This document shows positions 1 to 8,365 of a stretch of 64,000 nucleotides of DNA, piece by piece. Positions within the stretch are counted from its first letter, which is position 1. Every line of letters begins with the position of its first letter. This stretch comes from an uncultured bacterium (lineage in GTDB: Bacteria > Cyanobacteriota > Vampirovibrionia > Gastranaerophilales > Gastranaerophilaceae). The notes under the pieces are model-generated. The model ran no database searches and had not been told where the DNA came from. It was given only the letters and a program-made list of their open reading frames with translations. The position numbers and the translations under genes were made by a program. The stretch is from positions 1 through 64,000 of the forward strand of contig CAPQCU010000011.1 in NCBI GenBank assembly GCA_948684385.1, read 5' to 3'.

Positions 1-26
1 TCCCTAAATCCCTTTTCCCTTTTTCC

Positions 27-53
27 GCTTGTGTTTTACACAAGCTTTTTTTT
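27..53 (+). terminator. Intrinsic terminator of a gene left of the window
   Basis: GCTTGTG and CACAAGC pair around a five-base loop and are followed by eight T on the plus strand. No plus-strand gene lies in the window here, so it would end a transcript entering from the left edge. The same stem sequence recurs at 4190-4209. Confidence 0.6.
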
Positions 54-60
54 GAAAAAA

Positions 61-89
61 ATGAAGCCCCCGCTAAGCGGGGGCTTCAT
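61..89 (-). terminator. Intrinsic terminator of the first flagellin gene
   Basis: A perfect 13-base inverted repeat (ATGAAGCCCCCGC) with a three-base loop lies 18 bases past the flagellin stop. On the minus strand it is followed by a run of six T, then C and more T. Confidence 0.85.
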
Positions 90-107
90 CACTATTTAAG
101 AAAAATC

Positions 108-1196
108 TTATAGTAAGTTCAACGCAATACTTGGAGTTTGGTTTGCAGTTGAAAGCAATGTTGCAGATGATTGCTGAAGAATCTGGTATTTGATATAATT
201 TGAAGATTCTGTTGCTACATCAGCGTCCTTAATTGATGAATTAGCAGATACAATATTCTCCTTCTGAACAGCTATAGCATCAACAGCAGATTCAACACGG
301 TTCATATAAGCACCGATTAAAGCTGTTCTTGCAGATACGTTTTCTATAGCATCATCGATAAATTGCAAGAATTCACGAGCAGTTGCATCATCGGTGTAAA
401 CCGCATCACAAATTGCTGTTATACAACTGCAGTTTGTTTCAGGCTTTCTTGTATCCTTCCAGTCATATTTATACTCTTTAACATTTACATAGTCGTCAGA
501 ACTATAGTTATATTTTCTTCCGTCAGTTGAAGTTCCTTCTTTATGTTCAACCCTGCATTCTAGAGCTTTTGTTTCAGCATCATTACGTTTATACCATGCT
601 TGATTTGGTCCTTGTTTTCCGTAAGCAGCACTGCTTTTGTTTCCTGACATTAATAATGCAGTAATTGTTGTTGATTCAAAAATTGTATATTTTAAGTTAA
701 TAATATTATTTTTACCGGAATTATTACTTACCTGTAAATTTACACCATTTTTAGTTTTTGCTGCAACACTGGTACCATCGAGCAATTTTATACCGTTAAA
801 GTCAATAACTGTACAAAGACGGTTAATTTCTTCCATTCTCTGCTGAACTTCTGTCCTGATTGCATTCATAGATGAAGTTCCATAAGTACCGTTAGCAGCT
901 TGTTCGGTCAGGTCTCTGATACGCTGTAAATATTCGCTTACAATATTCAAAACGCCTTCTGCTGTATCAAGAAGCGATAAGCCCATTGTTGCATTTGATT
1001 CTGCTACATCATAACCTGAAATTTGAGCCTCCATCAAGCAAGATACTGCAGAACCTGCTGCATCATCTTTACCTGAGTTGATTTTAAAACCTGTTGTCAA
1101 TCTTTCCATTGCGGTATTCATACCTGAAGTAGCCGCAGATAAACTCCTTTGCGCAGTTAAAGACGCAAGGTTTGTGTTGATAGTGATTGAAGCCAT
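108..1196 (-). CDS. fliC: Flagellin (cysteine-containing)
   Basis: Filament subunit of the flagellum, about 362 residues. The N-terminal D0/D1 helices (ITINTNLASLTAQRSL, then LTTGFKINSGKDDAAG) and the C-terminal D1/D0 helices (ending TANQTPSIALNLL) are typical of the family. The D1 segment LQRIRDLTEQAANGTY matches the region that TLR5 recognises in other flagellins. The central hypervariable part (about 155-265) matches nothing I recognise and contains four of the six cysteines, including N-C-S-C-x4-C; flagellins normally have none. The start is the ATG at 1196, behind AAAAGGAGATCTATTT, as at the second flagellin; an upstream in-frame ATG at 1238 lacks such a site. A strong terminator follows. 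No clear sigma-28 or sigma-54 promoter was found. Confidence 0.93.
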   Translation of the reverse strand: MASITINTNLASLTAQRSLSAATSGMNTAMERLTTGFKINSGKDDAAGSAVSCLMEAQISGYDVAESNATMGLSLLDTAEGVLNIVSEYLQRIRDLTEQAANGTYGTSSMNAIRTEVQQRMEEINRLCTVIDFNGIKLLDGTSVAAKTKNGVNLQVSNNSGKNNIINLKYTIFESTTITALLMSGNKSSAAYGKQGPNQAWYKRNDAETKALECRVEHKEGTSTDGRKYNYSSDDYVNVKEYKYDWKDTRKPETNCSCITAICDAVYTDDATAREFLQFIDDAIENVSARTALIGAYMNRVESAVDAIAVQKENIVSANSSIKDADVATESSNYIKYQILQQSSATLLSTANQTPSIALNLL

Positions 1197-1383
1197 AAAT
1201 AGATCTCCTTTTCTTAAATTTTCTTCCTTGATTAACACAACAGAAGCTCTGCCTGAAGCAAGGCAAAACTCTTGTGTGATAGCTGTTTGAAGTTTTTTAT
1301 TTCTTCACACTACCATATTAAACGCTATTTCAATAAAAATAAATTCTCAATAAGTTAGAAATTTCTATAACTCAAGGTGGAGA

Positions 1384-2022
1384 TTATAAGATATCCAAAT
1401 GTTTAAACGGCCAGAAAATAAACACAGCGCGTCCTATGAAACGTTCTTTCGGCAAAGTACCCCAAAAACGGCTGTCCATTGAATTTCCTCTGTTATCACC
1501 CATCATAAAATAATGCCCTTCAGGTATAACAAGAGGCCCGCAATACATGTTATCTTTGCATTTATGGAAATCATATTCGCTCATAATATAATCTTCTTTT
1601 AAAGGATTATCATTGATATAAACTTTGTAAGCTCCGTTTTCTCCCTGCTTGATTTCAAGCTTTTCTCCCGGAAGCCCTATTACACGCTTTATATAAGCAG
1701 TATCCTTACAGAAAAATCCTGTTAATCTGCTGAACACATGCCAAGGATCAGTTTTAAGTTTTACAAATGGCGGATAAAAAATCATTACATCACCGCGCTT
1801 TGGAGTATTCTCAAAGTTATGTGTTTTTATAAGATTTGGAAATTTCGTAAGCTTTTCTACAACAATTCTGTCACCTTCAATAAGCGTAGGTTTCATCGAA
1901 CCGGACGGAATCCATCTGAGCTCGGCAATAAAAAACCTTATCAAAATTACCGCTACAACTACAAATACAATCGTATCGATTGTTTCTTTAATATTAGCTC
2001 TTAGTTTTTCTTTATCCATCAT
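1384..2022 (-). CDS. lepB: Signal peptidase I
   Basis: Membrane-bound Ser/Lys protease that removes signal peptides from exported proteins, 212 residues. One N-terminal membrane segment (about 15-35) is followed by box B with the catalytic serine (IPSGSMKPTL, Ser42), box D with the general-base lysine (AYIKRVIGLPGE, Lys112) and box E (GDNRGNSMDSRFWG) near the C-terminus. Its first ATG overlaps the stop of the upstream prenyl synthase gene by four bases (ATGA), so the two are translationally coupled; a second ATG follows directly. A pair of cysteines in the middle insertion (about 105 and near 157) is an extra not needed for catalysis. Confidence 0.95.
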   Translation of the reverse strand: MMDKEKLRANIKETIDTIVFVVVAVILIRFFIAELRWIPSGSMKPTLIEGDRIVVEKLTKFPNLIKTHNFENTPKRGDVMIFYPPFVKLKTDPWHVFSRLTGFFCKDTAYIKRVIGLPGEKLEIKQGENGAYKVYINDNPLKEDYIMSEYDFHKCKDNMYCGPLVIPEGHYFMMGDNRGNSMDSRFWGTLPKERFIGRAVFIFWPFKHLDIL

Positions 2023-2807
2023 AATTTCGAGAGCAGGCTCTCCATCCCCTTCTTATAAATATTGTCAGGAAAACTGCAAACTGCCTCTTGCAGTTTTCTT
2101 TGATAATTATCCATTAAATCAATAGTTTTTTCAATACCCAAAAAGTCTTTTGGAGTAAATATTTCATTCTCGGCATCTGTTTTTGCAGAAGCTGAGTCTA
2201 AATCATTTTTTAACTGGAATAATATACCAAAATGTTCAGCAAATTCTTTAGCTTTTTGAGCTGGAGCTCCTTCAATAAGAGCGCAGCTTTCCAGAAGCGC
2301 TTCAAACAAAGCTGCTGTTTTACCTCTGCAAATTTCAATATACTCTTTTAAATCAGGAGCTTTACCTCTTAGAAAAAATTGATTAATCTCAGAATTGCAC
2401 ATTTGTTTTGTACAGTTTAAAAATATCTCTAAAACCTTAGGGTTATTAATTTGCATAAGCAATTCCGTCGCAATAGAAAGCAGGTAATCTCCTGCAAGAA
2501 TAGATATATAAGGAGAAAATTCTTCTGCTAAAGTAGATTTGCCGCGCCTGAGTTTTGTCCTGTCAATTACATCATCATGCAGAAGCGACGCGTTATGTAT
2601 AAGCTCTGCTGCTGTCATTATTTTTATACTATCAGCAGAAACTTCTAACTCATTTGATTTCAAATACAAAGCTGTAACAGTTGTTCTAATTCTTTTTGAA
2701 CCGCCGGTTAAAAAACTTTTAAGCGATTGCAAAATAATTTTATTATCAATATAAATATTAGACAGCTGTTCATTTACAGCATTAAGCTCATCTTCAATTA
2801 ATTTCAT
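2019..2807 (-). CDS. Polyprenyl diphosphate synthase (short, degenerate second motif)
   Basis: Trans-isoprenyl diphosphate synthase family, which adds isopentenyl units to an allylic diphosphate to make the lipid tail of quinones or a related carrier. The first aspartate-rich motif is intact (LLHDDVIDRTKLRRG, Asp78/79/82), as are the GGSKRIR segment at 35-41 and the G-K-T segment near 162. The second motif, usually DDxxD, reads FQLKNDLDS (Asn201, Asp202, Asp204), so one magnesium ligand differs. At 262 residues it is shorter than the usual 300-330. Product chain length cannot be read from the sequence. It is the first gene of a two-gene operon with lepB. Confidence 0.85.
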   Translation of the reverse strand: MKLIEDELNAVNEQLSNIYIDNKIILQSLKSFLTGGSKRIRTTVTALYLKSNELEVSADSIKIMTAAELIHNASLLHDDVIDRTKLRRGKSTLAEEFSPYISILAGDYLLSIATELLMQINNPKVLEIFLNCTKQMCNSEINQFFLRGKAPDLKEYIEICRGKTAALFEALLESCALIEGAPAQKAKEFAEHFGILFQLKNDLDSASAKTDAENEIFTPKDFLGIEKTIDLMDNYQRKLQEAVCSFPDNIYKKGMESLLSKL

Positions 2808-2853
2808 AAAATGAATAATATCATAAATTATATTAAGAATAAATTAGTAAAAT

Positions 2854-2880
2854 AGCGGAAACTTTTAAAAAGTTTCCGCT
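2854..2880 (-). terminator. Terminator of the second flagellin gene
   Basis: AGCGGAAACTTTT and AAAAGTTTCCGCT form a long stem 67 bases past the flagellin stop. The minus-strand tail is ATTTTACTAATTTATT, a moderate T tract. The stem is nearly the same as the terminator at 61074-61103. Confidence 0.65.
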
Positions 2881-2946
2881 ATTTAAACAACACCCCTAAC
2901 CAACAAACCAGCTAAGATAACCAGTTCTATTCATACAAATCACCTA

Positions 2947-4026
2947 TTAAATTAAGTTCAAAGCAATTTGTGGAGATTGGTTAGCAGTTGCAAGCAGTGA
3001 TGCAGAAGCTTGCTGTAAAATCTGAGCCTGAATGTAATTTGAAGATTCTTCAGCAACATCCGTATCTCTAAGAGTTGATAATGATGATGTCAAGTTCTGA
3101 GATTGAACTTCGATTGCTGATATTGCAGAGTTTACACGGTTTTGAGCAGCACCGATTCTTGTAACTCTTGAAGCGATTTCATCAATAGCATTATCAATAA
3201 ATCCCAGCATTGCAGATGCACCCCAGTCTAAAGCTTTATCTGATAACAATGTGTATTCGCTGTTAGATGCAGCAGTATCTTCACCGGCACTTTCGAAATA
3301 CAAACCGCAGCAAGCAGCTGCAAACTGCCTCAATTCGTCTTCTGTATCAAGATTGCCAATTGTAGTTGTTCCGGCACCTTTCAATACTTGTTCTAAAGTT
3401 AAGTCTTCAACAGGATCTTTGTCTCCTCTTGTAGTTCTATTAACAACAGTTGTTGTTTGACTTTTACCAAACAGTCCACTTACAGAAGCACTTTTAAACA
3501 AAGACACATCAAGGTTGATTACACTATCAGCATCTGAATACAAACCTACCTGCAAATTAATACCGTTTCCGGTCATCCCTACACCTTTTGGGTTTCCATC
3601 TTCAATATACTGCATAAGTTTGATTCCGTTAAATTCAGCGTTAGCAGAAATACGGTTAATTTCATCAAGTCTTGAATAAATTTCTGAGTGGATAGCTTTT
3701 AAAGATGCTGATGCATAAGTACCGTTTGCAGCTTGTTCGGTCAAGTCTCTAATACGCTGTAAATGTTCAGATAATAAGCTGTAAGTTCCTTCTGCAGTTG
3801 AAAGCAAGTCAGCACCGGTTGCAGCGTTGTCAGCTGCTACATCAAGTGAACCTATTTTTGTACTCCACTGATTAGCAATAGAATAACCTGCTGCGTTATC
3901 AGAACCGTGGTTAATCTTATAACCTGTTGTCATTCTCTCCAATGACTGATTTAAACTCTTCGTAGCACTGTTTAAGCTTCTTTGAGCGATAAGTGACGAA
4001 ATGTTTGTGTTGATTGTGAGTGTCAT
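2947..4026 (-). CDS. fliC: Flagellin
   Basis: Second flagellar filament subunit, 359 residues. The conserved ends are plain: ITINTNISSLIAQRSL and MTTGYKINHGSDNAAG at the N-terminus, and ANQSPQIALNLI at the C-terminus. It has the same LQRIRDLTEQAANGTY segment as the first flagellin (TLR5-recognised region in the family), but a different central domain with a Cys-Cys pair (AAACCGLYF). The start ATG has AAAGGAGATCTAAC directly upstream, nearly identical to the other flagellin. The two genes are separated by lepB and the prenyl synthase, so they are probably a duplication that has drifted apart rather than an operon. A 500-base untranslated region precedes it. Confidence 0.95.
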   Translation of the reverse strand: MTLTINTNISSLIAQRSLNSATKSLNQSLERMTTGYKINHGSDNAAGYSIANQWSTKIGSLDVAADNAATGADLLSTAEGTYSLLSEHLQRIRDLTEQAANGTYASASLKAIHSEIYSRLDEINRISANAEFNGIKLMQYIEDGNPKGVGMTGNGINLQVGLYSDADSVINLDVSLFKSASVSGLFGKSQTTTVVNRTTRGDKDPVEDLTLEQVLKGAGTTTIGNLDTEDELRQFAAACCGLYFESAGEDTAASNSEYTLLSDKALDWGASAMLGFIDNAIDEIASRVTRIGAAQNRVNSAISAIEVQSQNLTSSLSTLRDTDVAEESSNYIQAQILQQASASLLATANQSPQIALNLI

Positions 4027-4525
4027 AGTTAGATCTCCTTTCTCTCTTTTGATACGTACTTCAATTTGGCTGCACTCTCCTTGTGCAACTCACTATGTTA
4101 CTCTCGTTTTTTATATTGATTTGTGACTGTACCTTAAAAAAGCACAGTTTCTCCTATAGCTGCCTCTGCAAACAGAACAGCCTGATTAAGCTTGTGTTAT
4201 TACACAAGTTTTCTCTTTCTCCTTATTTTTAGATATGTACCCTTTGTGTATACATCACACTGAATAACCCCTGACGTTTTCTCATACACATTTCTCTTAA
4301 GTCATGCGACATCCTTTGTCTGCTTAATCAAAATTTATACAATCCTTGTATTTGTGATATATACTTCTTACAATAACATTATTGCTACACTATATAACGA
4401 AAGTAAAGTTATATTTGTTATTTTTTTACAAATCTTAAATAAAGTTAAAATTTGTTTACATTTACCCCCAAAAAAGGCAATTTTTATCAAATTAGATACT
4501 TTATATATACAAGGAGAATAAACAC
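4027..4525. other. Divergent intergenic region between flagellin and a 172-residue protein
   Basis: No convincing ORF in 499 bases. It holds the flagellin leader on the minus strand, a hairpin (AAGCTTGTG/CACAAGTTT, 4188-4211) with the same stem as the terminator at 27-53, and on the plus side the conserved promoter at 4476-4509. It is AT-rich, with several TTTACA and TTTACC words between 4427 and 4470. Confidence 0.6.
4476..4509 (+). promoter_or_regulatory. Conserved promoter, copy 1 (GGCAA-N17-ACTTTATATATA)
   Basis: GGCAA at 4476-4480, exactly 17 bases, then ACTTTATATATA at 4498-4509, with the GTG start at 4526. It is preceded by six A as in copies 2 and 4. The GTAAC element is not evident 16 bases upstream (GTTTAC there), so this is the least complete of the six strong copies. 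Confidence 0.7.
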
Positions 4526-5044
4526 GTGGTAAACGTATCTAATCAATCACAACCAAAAGTCTGGATTAACGGACATTACATGCCGGCAAACAAAGATGTT
4601 AACGGCAAATGGTACGTTGAAATTGACGGCAAGCGTGTTGAAGTTGATCCTAATGATTTGTTTGGAATGAACAACAAATGGGAAGAACTTGATGAAAGTT
4701 TTGAATCCCAGAAAGAAAATCGTAAAGGCTGGATGGCACACTGGCAAGGTTTGCAGGACAAAGCAAATGCTATGTATAAATCAGCTTCCGAAACATACAA
4801 AGAATACACAAACTTATATGAAGGTTTCCTGCGCCAGACAGGTAAAAAATATTCCGAACTTACCGCTTCTGAAAAAACAGAAGCAGACGGGTACAGAAAT
4901 CCGATGTTAGACTCAAGAGCTCAAAGAAACGGAGCGACTTCCGACAGCATTTTTTACGCAAGAATGGCTGCTGATGAAGCTTTCGCGCTGCAGGATTTAA
5001 CAAATCTTCAAGCAGTTGCAAACAAAATGTCTCAAATGGTATAA
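4526..5044 (+). CDS. Unknown 172-residue protein of the conserved-promoter set
   Basis: Not recognised. The first 55 residues look like a small beta-rich domain (KVWINGHYMP, then GKWYVEIDGKRVEV) followed by a Pro-Asn-Asp turn. Residues about 65-110 form a predicted amphipathic helix with the motif HWQGLQDKANAMYKSA, and the C-terminal 35 residues are again helical. There is no signal peptide or membrane segment. It starts with GTG behind AAGGAGAATAAACAC. It is driven by copy 1 of the conserved promoter and is monocistronic. A W-x-G in a helix recalls small secreted helical proteins, but this is only a resemblance. Confidence 0.75.
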   Translation: MVNVSNQSQPKVWINGHYMPANKDVNGKWYVEIDGKRVEVDPNDLFGMNNKWEELDESFESQKENRKGWMAHWQGLQDKANAMYKSASETYKEYTNLYEGFLRQTGKKYSELTASEKTEADGYRNPMLDSRAQRNGATSDSIFYARMAADEAFALQDLTNLQAVANKMSQMV

Positions 5045-5113
5045 ATTACCTCAGTGTTGAATAGCAAATTTCCTTTTTTAAACAATACTTATTAAAAAAG
5101 GAGATTATTTTCG

Positions 5114-6124
5114 ATGAAAATGTTAATGTTTGATTTCAGGGAATCCGAAAAAGATTTTTTTAACACTAATGAGCTAAAAGATTTTGATATAACTTTTATT
5201 AAATCGCCTTTGAATGAAAAAATAAAATTAACAGAAGAACAGTACAATGAAACAGTTATCCTCAGTGTTTTTACGACTTCTGATTTGACAGAAAAAGTTT
5301 TAAAAAAGTTTAAAAATTTAAGAATTATATCAACGCGTTCAACAGCATACAGCCACATAGATATTGATTACTGTATCAAACATAACATTGCAGTACTAAA
5401 CGTAGAACAGTACGGACGCACAGCTGTAGCACAGTTTGCAGTTGCTCTTATACTTTCTTTAATAAGAAACATTCTGCCCTCTTACTTTGACATGAAAAAC
5501 CACACTGTTAACCCGACAAAATACGAAGGCAGAATACTAAGTTCATATACAATCGGAATAATCGGATGCGGTTCTATTGGTTCTGCAGTTGCAAAAATAG
5601 CACATTTTTTCGGAATGGAAATTCTTATACACTCTTACATGAAAAATAATGAAGTGACAGATATATGTAATTTTGTTTCTTTAGACGAACTTCTTGAAAA
5701 ATCAGATATAATTTCGCTTCATGTTCCTTATGACGGTGACAACTATCACATGATAGGAAAAGAAGAGTTTAACAAAATGAAAGACGGCGTATTTATTGTA
5801 AACACAGCACGCGGAGAATTAATTGACATAAAAGCTTTATACGACAACCTTGTAACAGGCAAAGTGAAAGCGGCTGCATTAGATGTTCTTGAATGCGAGT
5901 TTATCAACACCCATCACGGTGAAATTTCGGAAGTAATTGAGCTTACAGACACAAATTGTGTAGAAAGCGCTTTTATCGCTCAGAAACTTTTTAAGATGAA
6001 TAATGTAATTCTAACCCCGCACATTGCTTATAATACAGTTGAAGCCATTAATTACATTTTGAATGAAACATTCAATAATATTAGAGACCATTTTAAAGGA
6101 ATGAGCACAAACCGCGTGTGTTGA
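5114..6124 (+). CDS. D-2-hydroxyacid dehydrogenase (D-lactate dehydrogenase type)
   Basis: NAD-dependent enzyme reducing a 2-keto acid such as pyruvate to the D-hydroxy acid, 336 residues, the usual length. The Rossmann motif is GCGSIG at 151-156. Catalytic residues of the family are visible: Arg233 in NTARGELID, Glu262 after DVLEC, and His303 in LTPHIAYNT. A good Shine-Dalgarno (AAGGAG) lies 11 bases before the ATG. Substrate is not settled by sequence; D-lactate formation in fermentation is the likeliest role, with other 2-keto acids as alternatives. No neighbour helps to narrow it. Confidence 0.88.
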   Translation: MKMLMFDFRESEKDFFNTNELKDFDITFIKSPLNEKIKLTEEQYNETVILSVFTTSDLTEKVLKKFKNLRIISTRSTAYSHIDIDYCIKHNIAVLNVEQYGRTAVAQFAVALILSLIRNILPSYFDMKNHTVNPTKYEGRILSSYTIGIIGCGSIGSAVAKIAHFFGMEILIHSYMKNNEVTDICNFVSLDELLEKSDIISLHVPYDGDNYHMIGKEEFNKMKDGVFIVNTARGELIDIKALYDNLVTGKVKAAALDVLECEFINTHHGEISEVIELTDTNCVESAFIAQKLFKMNNVILTPHIAYNTVEAINYILNETFNNIRDHFKGMSTNRVC

Positions 6125-6135
6125 TACTAAACAAA

Positions 6136-6171
6136 AAGACAAACAAAGCAATTTGTGTTATCATTAACTTA
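6136..6171 (+). promoter_or_regulatory. Candidate leaderless promoter of ruvB
   Basis: AAGACA, 17 bases, TATCAT at 6159-6164, then only six bases to the ATG at 6171. Transcription would start on or next to the start codon, and there is no Shine-Dalgarno. Confidence 0.45.
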
Positions 6172-7235
6172 TGGCAATAATATCAGATGATGACGGGTTG
6201 GAGAATGTAAGCAGGGTTAAGAAAAACCCTGTTGTTAAGCCTGAAACAATTGAATACGATACAACTTTTGAAAACACTATCAGACCTAAGGATTTTGACA
6301 GCTACATCGGTCAAAGCGCTTTAAAAGAAACGCTTAAGATAACTCTTGAAGCTGCAAAAAAGCGCGGAAAATCTTTAGACCACATGCTTTTCTACGGTCC
6401 TCCGGGTTTAGGAAAAACAACAATTGCAGGAGTTGTAGCAGCACAGATGGGAGTTGATATCAGAATAACGTCCGCTCCGGCTCTTGAACGCCCGAGAGAT
6501 ATCATCGGTATTCTTATGTCACTTAAAGGCGGAGAAATTCTTTTTATCGACGAAATTCACCGTCTGAATAAAGTTGCTGAAGAAATTCTCTACCCTGCAA
6601 TGGAAGACTTTACTCTTGATATGACAACAGGAAAAGTCCAGACAGCAAAGACATTAAGAATTCCTCTGCCAAAATTCACTCTAATCGGAGCAACAACAAA
6701 AGCCGGAGAGCTTTCAAGCCCGCTAAGAGACCGCTTCGGAATAATTAACAGGCTGGAATTTTATACGACAGAAGAGCTCGCACAGGTGGTTAAAAGAACT
6801 GCTAAAATTCTTGAAATTGATATAACTGAAGAAGGGGCAAAAGCAATCGCAAAACGCTCAAGAGGCACACCAAGAATAGCTAACAGGCTTGTAAAAAGAG
6901 TTTCAGATTTTGCAATCGTTAAGTTTGACGGTCAAATCAACGAAGAAGTAGCAAACTATTCGCTTAATCTTCTTAAAATAGACGAATTCGGGCTTGATAA
7001 TACCGACAGGGCACTTTTAAATATGATTATCGAAAAATATGACGGCGGTCCGGTCGGGATTGAAACAATTGCAGCAGCTTTAAGCGAAGACGTCAGGACG
7101 ATTGAAGATGTTTGCGAGCCGTATCTTTTACAGGCAGGGCTCTTACAGCGTACTCCGCGCGGCAGAAAAGTTTCACCGGAAGGTTACAGGCATTTAGGGA
7201 TAAAAATGCCGTCCGAGCAAACTTCATTATTTTAG
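6171..7235 (+). CDS. ruvB: Holliday junction branch migration helicase RuvB
   Basis: Hexameric AAA+ motor that drives Holliday junction branch migration with RuvA, 354 residues. Walker A GPPGLGKTT is at 76-84, Walker B LFIDEIH at about 124-130, the sensor and arginine segment GATTKAGELSSPLRDRFG at 173-190, and the C-terminal winged helix carries RTPRGRKVSPEGYRHLG. The N-terminal extension of about 40 residues is a little longer than in Bacillus. There is no Shine-Dalgarno before the ATG, and a promoter-like element ends six bases upstream, so the mRNA may be leaderless. ruvA and ruvC are not nearby. Confidence 0.97.
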   Translation: MAIISDDDGLENVSRVKKNPVVKPETIEYDTTFENTIRPKDFDSYIGQSALKETLKITLEAAKKRGKSLDHMLFYGPPGLGKTTIAGVVAAQMGVDIRITSAPALERPRDIIGILMSLKGGEILFIDEIHRLNKVAEEILYPAMEDFTLDMTTGKVQTAKTLRIPLPKFTLIGATTKAGELSSPLRDRFGIINRLEFYTTEELAQVVKRTAKILEIDITEEGAKAIAKRSRGTPRIANRLVKRVSDFAIVKFDGQINEEVANYSLNLLKIDEFGLDNTDRALLNMIIEKYDGGPVGIETIAAALSEDVRTIEDVCEPYLLQAGLLQRTPRGRKVSPEGYRHLGIKMPSEQTSLF

Positions 7236-7248
7236 GGATAAAACAAAT

Positions 7249-8319
7249 ATGAAAAAGTTTTTATTTTTAATACTATCTTTTATATTACTGCCGGTTTTTG
7301 CAGACGAAACCAACATTCTCCCTTCTCAAACAGGTATAGTTGAGAATGTTCAGTATGTTGATTTAGAAGACGGCGTAACACAGACAAAACAAGTCATTCA
7401 GGTAAAGCTTTCAAGCGGCGGGTTCAAGGGTGAAACAATTGAACTTGACAATATGCTTACCGGAAACCCTTACTATGATATAAAGTTAAAGAAAAATACA
7501 AAAGTAATTCTACATGCAGAAGATAATGGAGAAGGTGTGGAATTTTCTATTGAAGACGTAAAACGCTCCGGTAATTTAATCTGGCTCTCTCTTATTTTCT
7601 GCGGATTGCTTATTTATGTCGGCAGAAAAAAAGGGTTATACAGCCTGATTTCAATCGGATTAACCGTTCTTTTGATTACAAATATACTTTCTCCGTTAAT
7701 CCTGTTCGGAATAAATCCGATACTCGCAACCATTATGATTTGTATAGCATCCACCGCAATCACAATGTACCTTGTGGGCGGATTTAATGCAAAAAGTACA
7801 TCTGCAATAATTGGAGCAGTCTTAAGCCTTACCTTTGCAGGGATTTTATCATTTATAACAATGCATACTGCGCATTTAACAGGATTCAATAGCGAAAACT
7901 CAATGTTTCTTTACTCAGCACATCCGGAGCTTGATTTCATACATCTTGCAATTTCAACAATGATTCTTGCGACTTTAGGCGCAGTAATGGATGTTGCAAT
8001 GTCTATTGCAAGCACAATTAACGAGATTTACGAAGTCGATAATACCAAGAGCATCAAAGAGCTTTTTAAATCCGGCATGAATGTCGGAAGAGATATTATT
8101 GGCACAATGGCAAATACTTTAATTCTTGTATACCTCGGAGGCTCTCTTCCTTTAGTCTTGCTTGCCGGAAATATTGATTTGCAGAAATTCATTAACCTCA
8201 ATCAGGTTGTAACGGAAATTGCATCAGCTTTAATCGGAAGCATTGCAATCGTAATTTGCGTTCCTTTTACTGCTATTGCAGCTTCTGAAATGATTAAAAA
8301 ATTTCATAAAAAAATTTGA
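7249..8319 (+). CDS. YibE/F family membrane protein
   Basis: Multi-pass membrane protein of the YibE/F family (function unknown), 356 residues. A signal peptide (1-18, cut near FADE) is followed by a soluble exported domain of about 90 residues, then about seven to eight hydrophobic segments. The segments ATLGAVMDVAMSIAS and GRDIIGTMANTLILVYLGG are typical of this family. It starts 13 bases after ruvB with AGGGA upstream and is probably co-transcribed with it. No substrate can be assigned; the family has been suggested to be a transporter. Confidence 0.85.
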   Translation: MKKFLFLILSFILLPVFADETNILPSQTGIVENVQYVDLEDGVTQTKQVIQVKLSSGGFKGETIELDNMLTGNPYYDIKLKKNTKVILHAEDNGEGVEFSIEDVKRSGNLIWLSLIFCGLLIYVGRKKGLYSLISIGLTVLLITNILSPLILFGINPILATIMICIASTAITMYLVGGFNAKSTSAIIGAVLSLTFAGILSFITMHTAHLTGFNSENSMFLYSAHPELDFIHLAISTMILATLGAVMDVAMSIASTINEIYEVDNTKSIKELFKSGMNVGRDIIGTMANTLILVYLGGSLPLVLLAGNIDLQKFINLNQVVTEIASALIGSIAIVICVPFTAIAASEMIKKFHKKI

Positions 8320-8365
8320 AATTTTAGATTTAACGTGATAGTATAAGCAAGAGGGAGAGAGAAAT

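Noticed and set aside
1197..4300. Sigma-28 or sigma-54 promoters for the flagellins
   Set aside because: No TAAA-N15-GCCGATAA or TGGCAC-N5-TTGCA pattern could be found upstream of either gene.
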